Below are positions 18,600-27,638 of a stretch of 64,000 nt of DNA, piece after piece. Origin of the DNA: Methylococcaceae bacterium. Its GTDB lineage: Bacteria; Pseudomonadota; Gammaproteobacteria; Methylococcales; Methylomonadaceae. Position numbers and translations under genes: made by a program. The DNA is taken from contig JAKIUK010000008.1 of NCBI GenBank assembly GCA_021647585.1, forward strand, positions 20,513 to 84,512, written 5' to 3'. Positions within the stretch are counted from its first letter, which is position 1. Each line of letters opens with the position of its first letter. The notes under the pieces were generated by a model that was not told the DNA's origin, ran no database searches, and was given only the letters and a program-made list of their open reading frames with translations.

Positions 18600-19697
18600 T
18601 TAAAAAGAAGTATCCAACCGGCTTTCGACTATAGTTGGCCACGCATTTAAAATAGCTTTAACTGTAGTCGCGAGTGGAATTGCAAAAAACACCCCCCAGA
18701 AACCCCAAAACCCGCCAAAAAACAAAATAGCCACAATGATAGCAACGGGATGTAAATTAACCGCTTCTGAGAATAGCAAAGGAACCAAAACCACTCCGTC
18801 AATGGCTTGAATAATTGAATAGGCAATCGCAACATATAAAAACTCATCCGCAGTGACTCCCCACTGCATAATGGCAACCCCTAATACCGGAAATGTCACT
18901 AATGTAGCACCTACATAAGGTATTACCACTGAAAGCCCCATTAATACAGAAAGTAAAATGGCATAATTCAAACCTAATAGTGTATATGTCAGATAACTGG
19001 CAGAAGCAAGAATGATGATTTCTGTAAATTTACCCCGTACATAATTTGCTATTTGCATATCCACTTCTGCCCATACCCGGACAGTCAGGCTCCTGTCTCT
19101 AGGCAAAAAATTAACAAACCATGCAATCAGTGTTTTTTTATCTTTCAGGAAGAAAAAAACCATCAGTGGCACCAGAAACAAATAAACAATTGCAGTGACC
19201 AGTCCCACTACCGAGGCAGCTGACATAGAAATCAATTCCTGACCGTATTTCAACAACTCATCCTGCAGAGAGATCATAATCCCCCTGATATTGTCTTCAG
19301 AAATATACTGAGGATGAAGTTCAGGTAAACGCATAATATCTGCCTGCGCACTTTTGATAATATCAGGAATTCGCTGAACCAACTGAACCGCCTGAACTGA
19401 AACCATAGGCATTAATACAAATAGAACTAAGCCTAAACAGGTCATAAACCCGGAAAAGACTATATATACAGCTGCCATTCGCGGTAATTTTTTTTCTAAC
19501 TTAGAAACAATACCCTGTAGTAAATACGCCAATATAACTGAAGCAAATACGGGCATCAAAATATCTGACAAAGTGTAGATAAGAACAAAGCCAACAATTA
19601 AAATCAAAGCCAATGCAATAGCTTGCGAATTTGGCAAAAAACGCTTAAAACTTTCTCTAATAAAGCGAAAATTGGAAATATCAGATTGTGAATTCAT
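18600..19697 (-). CDS. AI-2E family (PerM-like) transporter
   Basis: A 365-residue membrane protein of the AI-2 exporter/PerM superfamily with about seven or eight spans. Typical segments are SDILMPVFASVILAYLLQG near residue 45 and VPLMVFFFLKDKK near 185; the VVIPYVGATL loop is around 262. The C-terminal GGFWGFWGVFFAIPLA signature is also present. The amphipathic middle part (RIPDIIKSAQADIMRLPELH) is typical. The substrate is not predictable; members export autoinducer-2 or act in Na+/H+ exchange or cell-envelope functions. Confidence 0.88.
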   Translation of the reverse strand: MNSQSDISNFRFIRESFKRFLPNSQAIALALILIVGFVLIYTLSDILMPVFASVILAYLLQGIVSKLEKKLPRMAAVYIVFSGFMTCLGLVLFVLMPMVSVQAVQLVQRIPDIIKSAQADIMRLPELHPQYISEDNIRGIMISLQDELLKYGQELISMSAASVVGLVTAIVYLFLVPLMVFFFLKDKKTLIAWFVNFLPRDRSLTVRVWAEVDMQIANYVRGKFTEIIILASASYLTYTLLGLNYAILLSVLMGLSVVIPYVGATLVTFPVLGVAIMQWGVTADEFLYVAIAYSIIQAIDGVVLVPLLFSEAVNLHPVAIIVAILFFGGFWGFWGVFFAIPLATTVKAILNAWPTIVESRLDTSF

Positions 19698-19810
19698 ATT
19701 TTTATAGTTATTTTTCTATTCACTAAATTTAGGGCGGTGGAAACAAACAATCCCATATCCTTAATAACTAAGGAAGGAAGGCATACAATAATTCTCAAAA
19801 ATAAACATAA

Positions 19811-19975
19811 ACTAAGGAATGGGCACGAAATAACTTGAGCAAATAGCGAAAGATTTTTGTTCATCATCAAGGCGCACAAATATGAGCATAGCAGGCTATG
19901 TGATTGTTTGTGCAACGCAGAGGATGGGCAAAAAGATAAGCTAGTTGCTCAAGTTGTTTCATGCACATTCCTAAG
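19811..19975. repeat. Dispersed structured repeat, family B copy 2 (best preserved)
   Basis: About 165 bp bounded by inverted ends: GGAATGGGCACGAAATAACT plus TGAGCAAATAGC on the left, and GCTAGTTGCTCAAGTTGTTT plus CATGCACATTCC on the right. The interior carries CAAGGCGCACAAATATGAGC and ATAGCAGGCTATGTG, then CAACGCAGAGGATGGGC. It has no coding potential, in keeping with a MITE-like element or structured RNA repeat. Confidence 0.65.
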
Positions 19976-20085
19976 GCATAAATTCGTCAAATATTTTCTA
20001 GCATTTGTCTTCTAATGGTAACCTATTCTACATCAATGAAAAGCATTCCATGCTTTTAAATATTGGCATTATATTTTCCCATAGC

Positions 20086-20120
20086 AAAAAAATTAAACAG
20101 GAATGTCCTTCCTGTTTAAT
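20086..20120 (-). terminator. Intrinsic terminator after the small exported protein gene
   Basis: On the minus strand ATTAAACAGGAA and TTCCTGTTTAAT make a perfect twelve-pair stem with a five-base loop, followed by TTTTTT. It lies 72 bases past the stop of the gene at 20192. Confidence 0.75.
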
Positions 20121-20191
20121 TTGTTTACCCTTGAATGTGTCACTTCATTACCGATAACAAGCCGTGTTTAAGTCACAACTTCTAATTCCGA

Positions 20192-20683
20192 TCAAAATCT
20201 AAAATAGAAGCCCGCTGAATAATCCGTATTTGCTCTCGTTAACATGTTGTCATTTGTATAATAACTTTGATTATCTGTATATGACTGATAATTATGCTTA
20301 TACTCCCGATCATCATATCTTCCTCTATGCGCATAACGGTCATTATGCTTCAAGATTCTTATTTTCTCGCTCACATAGTCCAAATATTCCATTACACATC
20401 TTTTATCTGCATGACTTAAATAATGACGCCGACTTATATGTCTGATTTGTTTTGCTACACGCCTTTGTTCACGGCGTAATTTTTTAACTTCTCTATGTGT
20501 TAACTGCCCTTTATGTATCCCCCTCTCAATACGTGAATCCTGTCTATGCTGGCGACGCTGCACATCTTGCCAAAAATATGAATTATTATATCCTCGATCT
20601 CGATGTTCAGAATGTTCCCATTCTTCTGCATGACTAGCCCAAGGAAAAGACATTAATATAATTGCTAGAGCTAACATTTTCAT
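20192..20683 (-). CDS. Small exported basic protein, function unknown
   Basis: A 163-residue protein with a signal peptide (MKMLALAIILMSFPWASHAEE, cleavage near residue 19). The mature part is rich in Arg, His and Tyr. It contains a helical RIERGIHKGQLTHREVKKL segment followed by RREQRRVAKQ, a pattern seen in other uncharacterised periplasmic proteobacterial proteins. A tyrosine- and asparagine-rich tail ends AGFYFRF. A GGAGAAAG ribosome-binding site precedes the ATG. It has its own terminator, so it is a single-gene unit. Confidence 0.72.
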   Translation of the reverse strand: MKMLALAIILMSFPWASHAEEWEHSEHRDRGYNNSYFWQDVQRRQHRQDSRIERGIHKGQLTHREVKKLRREQRRVAKQIRHISRRHYLSHADKRCVMEYLDYVSEKIRILKHNDRYAHRGRYDDREYKHNYQSYTDNQSYYTNDNMLTRANTDYSAGFYFRF

Positions 20684-20774
20684 AACTTTCTCCTACTGTT
20701 TCAGTGTTGTTTTATGTTGGGTTTAGAATATCGTACTGACACTGAATAATAACTGAACAACGTTTAATTAAAAC

Positions 20775-20815
20775 AAAAAAAACCTCCTGAGGCGATACCA
20801 AAGGAGGTTGAGCTT
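20775..20815 (-). terminator. Intrinsic terminator downstream of a possible small gene
   Basis: On the minus strand AACCTCC and GGAGGTT pair around a fifteen-base loop, with a run of eight T starting within the stem end. It implies minus-strand transcription arriving from the 20864-21013 interval. Confidence 0.6.
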
Positions 20816-20863
20816 CGCAGTATTAACTATCTGCTTTCACAACGAGGAGGTAATGAAACGGGT

Positions 20864-21013
20864 TTAATCTAATCTTTCTGTTAAAAACATGTTACTAAAC
20901 AAGGCGGCTGCACCAAACATAACTGTTGAAATAATAAATGCGCCTGAAATAAATCCCCACATTCCTGTAATGAATAGTAATCCAATCGCTATATCTTCTT
21001 TTTTGCCTGCCAA
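20864..21013 (-). CDS. Possible 49-residue membrane protein
   Basis: A minus-strand frame from a TTG at 21013 reads MAGKKEDIAIGLLFITGMWG, then FISGAFIISTVMFGAAALF, and ends TERLD. It forms one or two membrane helices with charged ends, a layout typical of real small proteins. It is followed 49 bases later by an intrinsic terminator on the same strand. The start codon and ribosome-binding site are weak, and the frame stays open upstream without an ATG, so it could also be the remnant of a longer gene. Confidence 0.4.
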   Translation of the reverse strand: MAGKKEDIAIGLLFITGMWGFISGAFIISTVMFGAAALFSNMFLTERLD

Positions 21014-21308
21014 ATCTGTTATAAAACCGTGTCGTCTTAAGATTAAATGTGTTAAAGGTAAACAAAATCACCTTAAAGTTGCTGCATAGTTTACCTGTTC
21101 TCTGTACTTAAACAATATAGCCAATTATTGATTTATTATTTCCTTTTTGTTTACAATATAACTAATTCACCCTCCTCCTTAAGCTTTAAAATGTCTTTGT
21201 AATTGCAAAAAGCGCTCAATTTAAGCGATAATAACTGGTTACACTATTTAATAAGCAACACAATAGACATCCGCTTGTCTAAGTGGATTGTATATTTTGG
21301 ATGATACT
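21014..21308. other. Leader region of leuC
   Basis: This interval holds the probable leuC promoter (21203-21232) and an AT-rich stretch. No leader peptide rich in leucine codons and no attenuator hairpin with a U-tract were seen. Confidence 0.4.
21203..21232 (+). promoter_or_regulatory. Possible sigma-70 promoter for leuC
   Basis: TTGCAA and GATAAT lie 18 bases apart, about 80 bases before the leuC start. The spacer includes CGCTCAATTTAAGCG, an inverted repeat that could be an operator. The match is suggestive only. Confidence 0.35.
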
Positions 21309-22706
21309 ATGAAAAAAACGATGTACGAAAAGATCTGGGACAGCCATCTTGTGGTTGAAGCGCCAGGTCAAGCCCCTTTACTTTATGTTGATCGTCATTT
21401 GATGCATGAAGTGACCAGCCCTCAAGCATTTGAAGGATTAAGACTTGCTAATCGTAAGGTGCGTAACCCTCATAGTATTTTAGCAACAATGGATCACTGT
21501 GTTCCAACTAAAGACAGGGATTTACCTATTGCTGACCCTATTGCAAAAAAACAAATAGAAACCATGGCAGATAACTGCCAGGAAAATGGGCTTAACCTTT
21601 ATGATATGAAAAACCCAAATAATGGCGTTATTCATATTGTTGTACCAGAACATGGTTTTGTTCACCCAGGCATGGTAGTTGTTTGTGGTGACAGCCACAC
21701 AGCAACTCACGGTGCATTTGGTGCACTCGCTTTTGGAATCGGCACGTCAGAAGTAGAACATGTAATGGCAACTCAAACATTGCCCCAAATGAAATCGAAA
21801 ACCATGCTGATCCGCATTGATGGTGCTCTGTCAAAATTTGCTTCAGCAAAAGATATTGCTCTGGCCATTACCGGTAAAATCGGTACCGCTGGTGGAACAG
21901 GACATGTTATCGAATATGCAGGTGAAGCTATTACCAAGCTGTCTATCGAAGGCCGAATGACACTTTGCAACATGGCGATTGAAGCCGGTGCTAGAGCAGG
22001 TTTAGTTGCTCCTGACCAAAAAACCTTCGATTACTTACAAGGCCGTGAGTTCGCACCTTCAGGTGAAAACTGGGATAAAGCGCTCGCTTACTGGAAAAGT
22101 TTGCCTAGTGATGAAGGTGCAGAATTTGATACTATTGTTACATTGAATGCCGCTGATATTGAGCCTCAAGTAACCTGGGGAACATCACCCGAACAGGTAA
22201 CAGGCATTACCAATGTCATCCCTGCCCCAGAGGATTTTGACGATGAAATCAAACGTCAAGCCTGTGAAAATGCTTTAAATTATATGGATCTAAAGGCGCA
22301 TACAAAAATTACTGACATTCCTGTTGATCTGGTTTTTATTGGCTCCTGCACCAATGGTCGTATTGAAGATTTTCGTATAGCGGCTGATATCACCAAAGGA
22401 ACTAAAGTTGCTGATAATGTAACAGCAATTGCTGTTCCCGGTTCTTATCACGTTAAACAACAGGCTGAAGATGAAGGCCTGGATAAAATATTTATTGATG
22501 CGGGTTGGGAATGGCGCGAGCCTGGTTGCTCAATGTGCCTGGCAATGAACGGTGATGAATTAACTGTAGGACAACGTAGCGCATCAACTTCAAACCGAAA
22601 CTTTGAAGGTCGCCAGGGCAAAGGTGGACGCACACATCTAGTGTCTCCTGCTATGGCGGCTGCGGCAGCTTCTGCCGGTCATTTTGTTGACATACGAAAC
22701 ATTTAA
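21309..22706 (+). CDS. leuC: 3-isopropylmalate dehydratase large subunit
   Basis: The large subunit of isopropylmalate isomerase, which carries the [4Fe-4S] cluster and interconverts 2- and 3-isopropylmalate in leucine synthesis. The cluster cysteines are at exactly the E. coli positions: Cys347 in GSCTNG, Cys407 and Cys410 in GCSMC. The aconitase-type VVCGDSHTATHGAFGALAFG and the C-terminal TSNRNFEGRQGKGGRTHLVS motifs are intact. The ATG at 21309 gives an E. coli-like N-terminus (MKKTMYEKIWDSH); the frame stays open to a TTG seven codons upstream. leuD follows 18 bp later. Confidence 0.97.
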   Translation: MKKTMYEKIWDSHLVVEAPGQAPLLYVDRHLMHEVTSPQAFEGLRLANRKVRNPHSILATMDHCVPTKDRDLPIADPIAKKQIETMADNCQENGLNLYDMKNPNNGVIHIVVPEHGFVHPGMVVVCGDSHTATHGAFGALAFGIGTSEVEHVMATQTLPQMKSKTMLIRIDGALSKFASAKDIALAITGKIGTAGGTGHVIEYAGEAITKLSIEGRMTLCNMAIEAGARAGLVAPDQKTFDYLQGREFAPSGENWDKALAYWKSLPSDEGAEFDTIVTLNAADIEPQVTWGTSPEQVTGITNVIPAPEDFDDEIKRQACENALNYMDLKAHTKITDIPVDLVFIGSCTNGRIEDFRIAADITKGTKVADNVTAIAVPGSYHVKQQAEDEGLDKIFIDAGWEWREPGCSMCLAMNGDELTVGQRSASTSNRNFEGRQGKGGRTHLVSPAMAAAAASAGHFVDIRNI

Positions 22707-22724
22707 AGTACAGGAATAAATACT

Positions 22725-23336
22725 ATGGAACCATACAAAAAACACGAAAGTATTGCTGCACTGATGAATCGCAGCAATGTTGATACCGACCAGATTATTC
22801 CTAAGCAATTTTTGAAAAAAGTTGAACGCACTGGGTTTGGAATACACTTGTTCCATGATTGGCGCTTTAACGAAGATGGTAGCGATAATACTGACTTTGA
22901 ACTTAATAAACCGGCATTTAAAGATGCACACATCCTGGTAGCTGGCGATAATTTTGGCTGCGGCTCTTCACGGGAACATGCCCCTTGGGCTATTGCTGAT
23001 TATGGATTTAATACCATCATCTCTAGCAGCTATGCTGACATCTTCTACAACAATTGTTTTAAAAACAGCATATTGCCTATTATTGCCACTAAAGAACAGC
23101 TGGCTAGCTTGATGGACGAAATAGCAGCAAATGAAGGCGTACGCTTTGTGGTTGACCTTGAGAATCAGGAATTAACAACTCCTGCCGGCAATGGATTCAA
23201 ATTTGAAATCGATCCTTCCCGTAAAGAAAATATGATTAAAGGCCTGGATGATATAGGGCTAACACTTACGCATATTGCTGAAATTGATCAGTATGAAGAA
23301 AAGCACAAACAATCCTACCCCTGGCTTTGGGCTTAA
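22725..23336 (+). CDS. leuD: 3-isopropylmalate dehydratase small subunit
   Basis: The 203-residue swivelling small subunit that completes the LeuC active site. Family motifs are SNVDTDQIIPKQFLK near residue 18, GDNFGCGSSREHAPWA near residue 68, and the C-terminal KHKQSYPWL. It lies directly after leuC with an AGGAAT ribosome-binding site and almost certainly shares its transcript. A long hairpin follows before the LeuA-type gene. Confidence 0.96.
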   Translation: MEPYKKHESIAALMNRSNVDTDQIIPKQFLKKVERTGFGIHLFHDWRFNEDGSDNTDFELNKPAFKDAHILVAGDNFGCGSSREHAPWAIADYGFNTIISSSYADIFYNNCFKNSILPIIATKEQLASLMDEIAANEGVRFVVDLENQELTTPAGNGFKFEIDPSRKENMIKGLDDIGLTLTHIAEIDQYEEKHKQSYPWLWA

Positions 23337-23382
23337 TCCAAAACCCATCTTTTCATTTAGATACGTAGAGTAAACAAAGAAA

Positions 23383-23417
23383 CGTACCCAACAATACACA
23401 GTGTATTGCTGGGTACG
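23383..23417. terminator. Long hairpin between leuD and the LeuA-type gene
   Basis: CGTACCCAACAATACAC and GTGTATTGCTGGGTACG pair over 17 positions with one A-to-C mismatch or wobble and a one-base gap, giving a tight stem. There is no U-tract. It may be a processing site or partial terminator that sets downstream gene dosage. Confidence 0.45.
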
Positions 23418-23474
23418 CATCGATTTCCCTAATCCATAATCATCAGCATTCTTTCGTTTTTCCAAGGCAAAAAC

Positions 23475-25016
23475 ATGTCCACACCCTCTAGACACATCCA
23501 ACTAATGGACACCACTCTACGCGATGGCGAACAAACTCAAGGTGTATCCTATTCACCCGATGAAAAAGTCAATATCGCCAAAGCACTTTTACATTCACTA
23601 CAAGTAGATCGAATTGAGGTCGCATCTGCGGGTGTTTCCGAAGGTGAAAAACATGCTGTCTCACGTATTAATGAATGGGCGCTTGAAGAAGGCTTCGACG
23701 GTCGCGTTGAAGTCTTAGGTTTTGTTGATCATACTCGAAGTGTAGACTGGATTAAGGATACGGGCGGCAGTGTTATCAACCTACTGACAAAAGGCAGTGA
23801 AAAACACTGTCGTGACCAACTTGGAAAAACCCTGGAACAGCATCTAGAGGACATACTCAAGACAGTTAACTACGCACTTGAGAAAGGTCTGAGAGTTAAT
23901 GTTTATCTTGAAGACTGGTCAAATGGCTACCAGGATAGCCGTGACTATGTTTTTGCATATATGGATAAGCTTCAACATGCCGGCATTACTCACTTCATGC
24001 TTCCAGATACACTGGGTGTAATGTCCCCGGAAGAAGTATTTGATAGTCTTAGTGACATGTGCGACCGTTACCCTGAACTACAATTTGACTTCCACCCTCA
24101 CAATGATTATGGCTTGGCCACAGCAAATGTAATGGCTGCAGTGCGCGCCGGTATCAGTGCAATTCATTGCACCATTAATTGTCTGGGTGAACGTGCAGGA
24201 AATGCCTCATTAGCCCAGGTGACAGTAGTATTACGTGACAAAATGAAGATGGATTTATCCATAGATGAAAGTCATTTGGTTCGTACTAGCAATATGGTGG
24301 AAAACTTCTCTGGCAAACGTGTGGCTGCAAATACCCCAATTATTGGCGCGGACGTTTTCACCCAAACAGCCGGCATCCATGCTGATGGTGATCATAAAGG
24401 CGGATTATATAAAAGCAGTTTAGTGCCAGAACGTTTCTCACGCATCCATAGCTATGCTTTAGGTAAAATGAGTGGCAAGGCATCTTTAAAAAAGAACCTG
24501 GAATTTCTGGAACTTGAACTCTCTGAAGAAAATCAAAAAAAGGTTCTAGCTCGAATTGTTAAATTGGGTGATTCGAAACAAACGATTACTACTGATGACC
24601 TGCCTTTTATCATTGCAGATGTGCTCGAAAGCAAAAATTATCAGCACATTAAACTACTGAACTGCTCAATCACCAGTGGCCTTGATCTTGAAGCAACCGT
24701 TAGCTTGCGGGTTAATGTAAAAGGTGAAACACACATTGCTTCCGGCTCAGGAAACGGTGGTTTTGACGCTTTTATTGATGCTATCAATAAAGTAATGAAA
24801 TGTCATGACTACACTCTCCCTGCTTTAATTGACTTTGAAGTCAGAATCCCCAAAGGCGGTCATACCAGTGCTCTAACAGAATGCGTTATTGTCTGGGATT
24901 GTGACAATAATAAAATACTCAAAACCCGTGGTGTGCATTCCAATCAGGTTTTTGCAGCCGTTTTAGCGGCGCTTAGAGTTATTAATATTCAACTACATGA
25001 AATAAGCCAGAATTAA
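23475..25016 (+). CDS. Alpha-isopropylmalate / citramalate synthase family protein
   Basis: A 513-residue acyltransferase that condenses acetyl-CoA with a 2-oxoacid. The catalytic TIM barrel has MDTTLRDGEQTQGVSYSP at the start, FHPHNDYGLATAN (metal ligands) near residue 205, and GERAGNASL. A linker and a C-terminal regulatory domain (LLNCSITSGLDLEATVSLRV, GNGGFDAFIDAINKV) follow, where leucine feedback would act. It is shorter than E. coli LeuA and diverged, so either 2-isopropylmalate or (R)-citramalate synthase is possible. Placement after leuCD favours 2-isopropylmalate synthase (leuA). The gene is separated by 138 bp. Confidence 0.88.
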   Translation: MSTPSRHIQLMDTTLRDGEQTQGVSYSPDEKVNIAKALLHSLQVDRIEVASAGVSEGEKHAVSRINEWALEEGFDGRVEVLGFVDHTRSVDWIKDTGGSVINLLTKGSEKHCRDQLGKTLEQHLEDILKTVNYALEKGLRVNVYLEDWSNGYQDSRDYVFAYMDKLQHAGITHFMLPDTLGVMSPEEVFDSLSDMCDRYPELQFDFHPHNDYGLATANVMAAVRAGISAIHCTINCLGERAGNASLAQVTVVLRDKMKMDLSIDESHLVRTSNMVENFSGKRVAANTPIIGADVFTQTAGIHADGDHKGGLYKSSLVPERFSRIHSYALGKMSGKASLKKNLEFLELELSEENQKKVLARIVKLGDSKQTITTDDLPFIIADVLESKNYQHIKLLNCSITSGLDLEATVSLRVNVKGETHIASGSGNGGFDAFIDAINKVMKCHDYTLPALIDFEVRIPKGGHTSALTECVIVWDCDNNKILKTRGVHSNQVFAAVLAALRVINIQLHEISQN

Positions 25017-25088
25017 TAACAAAATACAGTTGCATGCAATCCAGCATACCTATATGGGTTGTACAAAAATCATTACAGCTCTCTGCTG

Positions 25089-26126
25089 TTATTTATGATT
25101 ATCCACTGTTGGAGGGATTATATTACCCTGTGCCTGCAGGGTAAGTGCCTTAGGATTTGATTTATAGTGCTGACGAACCACATCTGCTAAAGCCAACTTA
25201 ACCTGCTCATCAATTAAACATGGCTGTTGATCCGGTAAAACCCGTAAAATCCCCTCCAGCAACTGATCTTGCGGTGCGGCAAGCTTTTCCTTCCAACAAG
25301 ATAATAAAGCTTTATCAATATTTGCTGGTAGCGAACCCATAATTCCTACGTCATTTTGATTATGCACCAACAAACCGGAAGTCGTCCCTCTATCCAGAGT
25401 CAATACCTGAAACAGGTATAGCGTATGGTAAGCCAGTTGCTTGTTATAATCTTCTTCAGTAGGATTTGGATGATTTTTAATAGCCTGCTGAAATATTGCC
25501 ATATATATATTAATGACAGCCATTCCCAAATTTTTTGCTAAATCAAAATCAGTCTGCTCACTGTTACCAGTGTATTCTTCCAGATAAAAATGTGACACTC
25601 CCCGATGCCGTTCTAACGCTGGAATATAAAAGTACCGATCCCCCTGGTCAGCTGCAACAGCATACTGTTCAGGCGCCACTTTTTTTAATTCGTTGCTAAA
25701 TAACACTGCTGCATCCGCATTTTCCAATGCCGGATTAAGATCAGCCATCATTCGCCAATAGCCCTTGCCATCTTTCATTTCAGTCCAGCTGATATGCATA
25801 TGAACTGAAGGTGCATTTGGATTTAGCGGATGAATAATGGTAGATAATGCCGTTGCAGAAGCTAACGTTTTACTCAAATCATTATCATAATGGATTTGTG
25901 ACACATTAACAGAGGCTCGATTAAAAACCATAGCATCTGTCGCCACATACCGCATCCCCCCGCCATGCATCCCTTCATCTCGAAACCATTCCACAGCTTC
26001 AAATGAAGACTCACCTTGCGCAGATCCGGCAATTTTATTCAATTGACTGACAAAGTAGTGTTGTAGATCTTCAACCAGCGAGTTCGCAGCCAAAGCATTA
26101 ATTGATTGGGCTTTAGTTCTATACAT
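25089..26126 (-). CDS. Divergent HemF-like coproporphyrinogen III oxidase family protein
   Basis: A 345-residue soluble protein. Oxygen-dependent coproporphyrinogen oxidase-like patterns are seen in order: an early FEAVEWFRDEGMHGGGMRY, a middle IIHPLNPNAPSVHMHISWTE (cf. IHPxNPxxPTxHxN in HemF), a loop with RHRGVSHFYLEEY, and late LDRGTTSGL plus MGSLPANID (cf. YDRGTxFGL and MSLPP). Catalytic-like residues are partly changed, so it may be a paralogue with a different substrate. It lies between the LeuA-type gene and leuB on the leuB strand, with a terminator between it and leuB, so it is probably transcribed alone. Family assignment is reasonable; function is inferred. Confidence 0.65.
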   Translation of the reverse strand: MYRTKAQSINALAANSLVEDLQHYFVSQLNKIAGSAQGESSFEAVEWFRDEGMHGGGMRYVATDAMVFNRASVNVSQIHYDNDLSKTLASATALSTIIHPLNPNAPSVHMHISWTEMKDGKGYWRMMADLNPALENADAAVLFSNELKKVAPEQYAVAADQGDRYFYIPALERHRGVSHFYLEEYTGNSEQTDFDLAKNLGMAVINIYMAIFQQAIKNHPNPTEEDYNKQLAYHTLYLFQVLTLDRGTTSGLLVHNQNDVGIMGSLPANIDKALLSCWKEKLAAPQDQLLEGILRVLPDQQPCLIDEQVKLALADVVRQHYKSNPKALTLQAQGNIIPPTVDNHK

Positions 26127-26151
26127 AATATGCAGTTATTGTTTCTTATTA

Positions 26152-26183
26152 TATAAAAAAGGGCAAAGCTTGCACTTCACCCT
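26152..26183 (-). terminator. Intrinsic terminator after leuB
   Basis: On the minus strand AGGGTGAAG and CTTTGCCCT form a nine-pair stem (two wobbles) around a six-base loop, followed by TTTTT and an AT-rich tail. It lies 35 bases past the leuB stop. Confidence 0.65.
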
Positions 26184-26217
26184 CTTTACAATGAGTTTTC
26201 CAAATTCAAAATACAGA

Positions 26218-27324
26218 TTATACTTTTGGCATGCCTGTTAATTTTTCAACAACCTTATCACCAAACGCTTCAGTGCCAATCATTTTTACACCTGAATCAG
26301 ACTTGGAAAGATCAGCTGTAGAATAACCATCTGCAAAAACACCTTGCATAGCAGCCCAGACATTTTTAGCTTCATCAGCCATATCAAAACTGTTTTCCAG
26401 CATCATAGCAACAGAACCTATCATTGAATAAGGATTCGCTATATTCTTACCAGCGATATCTGGTGCCGATCCATGAGAAGGTTCGTAATAGGCTTTTTCA
26501 TCACCAATACAAGCTGAAGGCATTAATCCTAAAGAACCCAGGATCCCCCCCCCCTGGTCACTTAAAATATCACCAAACATATTTTCCATTACCATCACAT
26601 CAAACTGTGTTGGTTTAAGGCATAATAATGTTGCTGCGGCATCGACTAAAATGTTGATCACCTCAACTTCCGGATAATCTTTAGCCACTTCTTCCAGAAT
26701 TTCATTCCAGAGCACACTGGATTTAAGCACATTGCTTTTATGAATATTATGTAAGACTTTCTTGCGGGTGCTGGCTAATTTAAAAGCCTGTATTAAAATT
26801 TGACGAATTTGACCCTCATCATATTCCAGCGTTTCTTTCACATAACGTTGTCCTTTTTCATTGATACCTGTTTCTTTTTTGCCAAAATACAGTCCACCCA
26901 CCAGTTCACGGACGATAACAAAATCAATACCTTCTCCAATAATTTCTGGCTTCAAGGGTGAGAAATGTGCCAGCTCTTTAGGTAAAGAAACGGGTCGAAA
27001 ATTTGCATAGGTATTGTAACGACGTCGCATAGGCAATAATGCGCCACGCTCAGGTTGCTTATCTACAGGAATATTCTTTGACTCTTCATGGCTTAAACCA
27101 ATAGGCCCTTTTAAAATAGCATCTGCACTGTCACATATATCTTTTGTTTCCTGAGGAAAGGCATCACCTGTTTCAAAATACGCACAGGCACCAAATAATG
27201 CAGGTAGCAATTCAAATGTCACATCATTACGCTCTTCAACAAGCTTTAAAACTTTTATTGCTTCCTGAGTAATTTCAGGACCAATGCCATCACCTGCCAA
27301 AACTGCGACTTTATAATTCTTCAT
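26218..27324 (-). CDS. leuB: 3-isopropylmalate dehydrogenase
   Basis: A 368-residue NAD-dependent enzyme that oxidises 3-isopropylmalate in the third step of leucine synthesis. It has AVLAGDGIGPEIT at the start, the substrate-binding MRRRYNTYANFRPV region near residue 100, VMENMFGDILSD near 245 and the NAD-binding YEPSHGSAPDIAGKNIANP. Length is as usual. A run of ten G residues encodes the three glycines after DQ (26545-26554), an unusual homopolymer for a core gene. It faces the LeuA-type gene on the other strand, so the leu genes are in at least two transcripts. Confidence 0.96.
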   Translation of the reverse strand: MKNYKVAVLAGDGIGPEITQEAIKVLKLVEERNDVTFELLPALFGACAYFETGDAFPQETKDICDSADAILKGPIGLSHEESKNIPVDKQPERGALLPMRRRYNTYANFRPVSLPKELAHFSPLKPEIIGEGIDFVIVRELVGGLYFGKKETGINEKGQRYVKETLEYDEGQIRQILIQAFKLASTRKKVLHNIHKSNVLKSSVLWNEILEEVAKDYPEVEVINILVDAAATLLCLKPTQFDVMVMENMFGDILSDQGGGILGSLGLMPSACIGDEKAYYEPSHGSAPDIAGKNIANPYSMIGSVAMMLENSFDMADEAKNVWAAMQGVFADGYSTADLSKSDSGVKMIGTEAFGDKVVEKLTGMPKV

Positions 27325-27638
27325 TATTTACCTTATTCTACCTTTTAAAATATGTGTTTGAAACTACAGCTACCCAGAAACATTTGAGTATAAAACTGCC
27401 TATTTTACATTATCTTTTCTAATTACGTATGACTCTAAGCTTTTCTGAAACCGCAAAAGTCTTGCCATCCCGACGTAAGGAAGAATCTTGGCGCCAGGTG
27501 TATCGCATGCAATCAAGATTTCTCCCGCTGGTCGAAATGACAGATAAGTGATTTGCAGGGCCTGCCATTGATTGAACACATTCATCAATTTAAAAATGGC
27601 TGAGGCTTGAAGATAATCAGCATCTTTTACATTTCTAT
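27325..27638. other. Gap between leuB and phosphomannomutase genes
   Basis: No gene is seen here. The gap contains a full family A repeat (27466-27541). The 62-codon frame at 27400-27588 is only the repeat read in frame. Confidence 0.5.
27466..27541. repeat. Dispersed repeat family A, full inverted copy
   Basis: The left arm CATCCCGACGTAAGGAAGAA plus TCTTGG faces a right arm AAGATTTCTCCCGCTGG plus TCGAAATGAC. The two arms are imperfect reverse complements, so the element can fold. Confidence 0.65.

Noticed and set aside
20889..21089. 66-codon plus-strand frame
   Set aside because: Antisense to the more plausible small membrane protein, which has a terminator on its own strand.
23383..23417. 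leuA attenuator
   Set aside because: The hairpin lacks a U-tract and there is no leucine-rich leader peptide; kept only as a hairpin.
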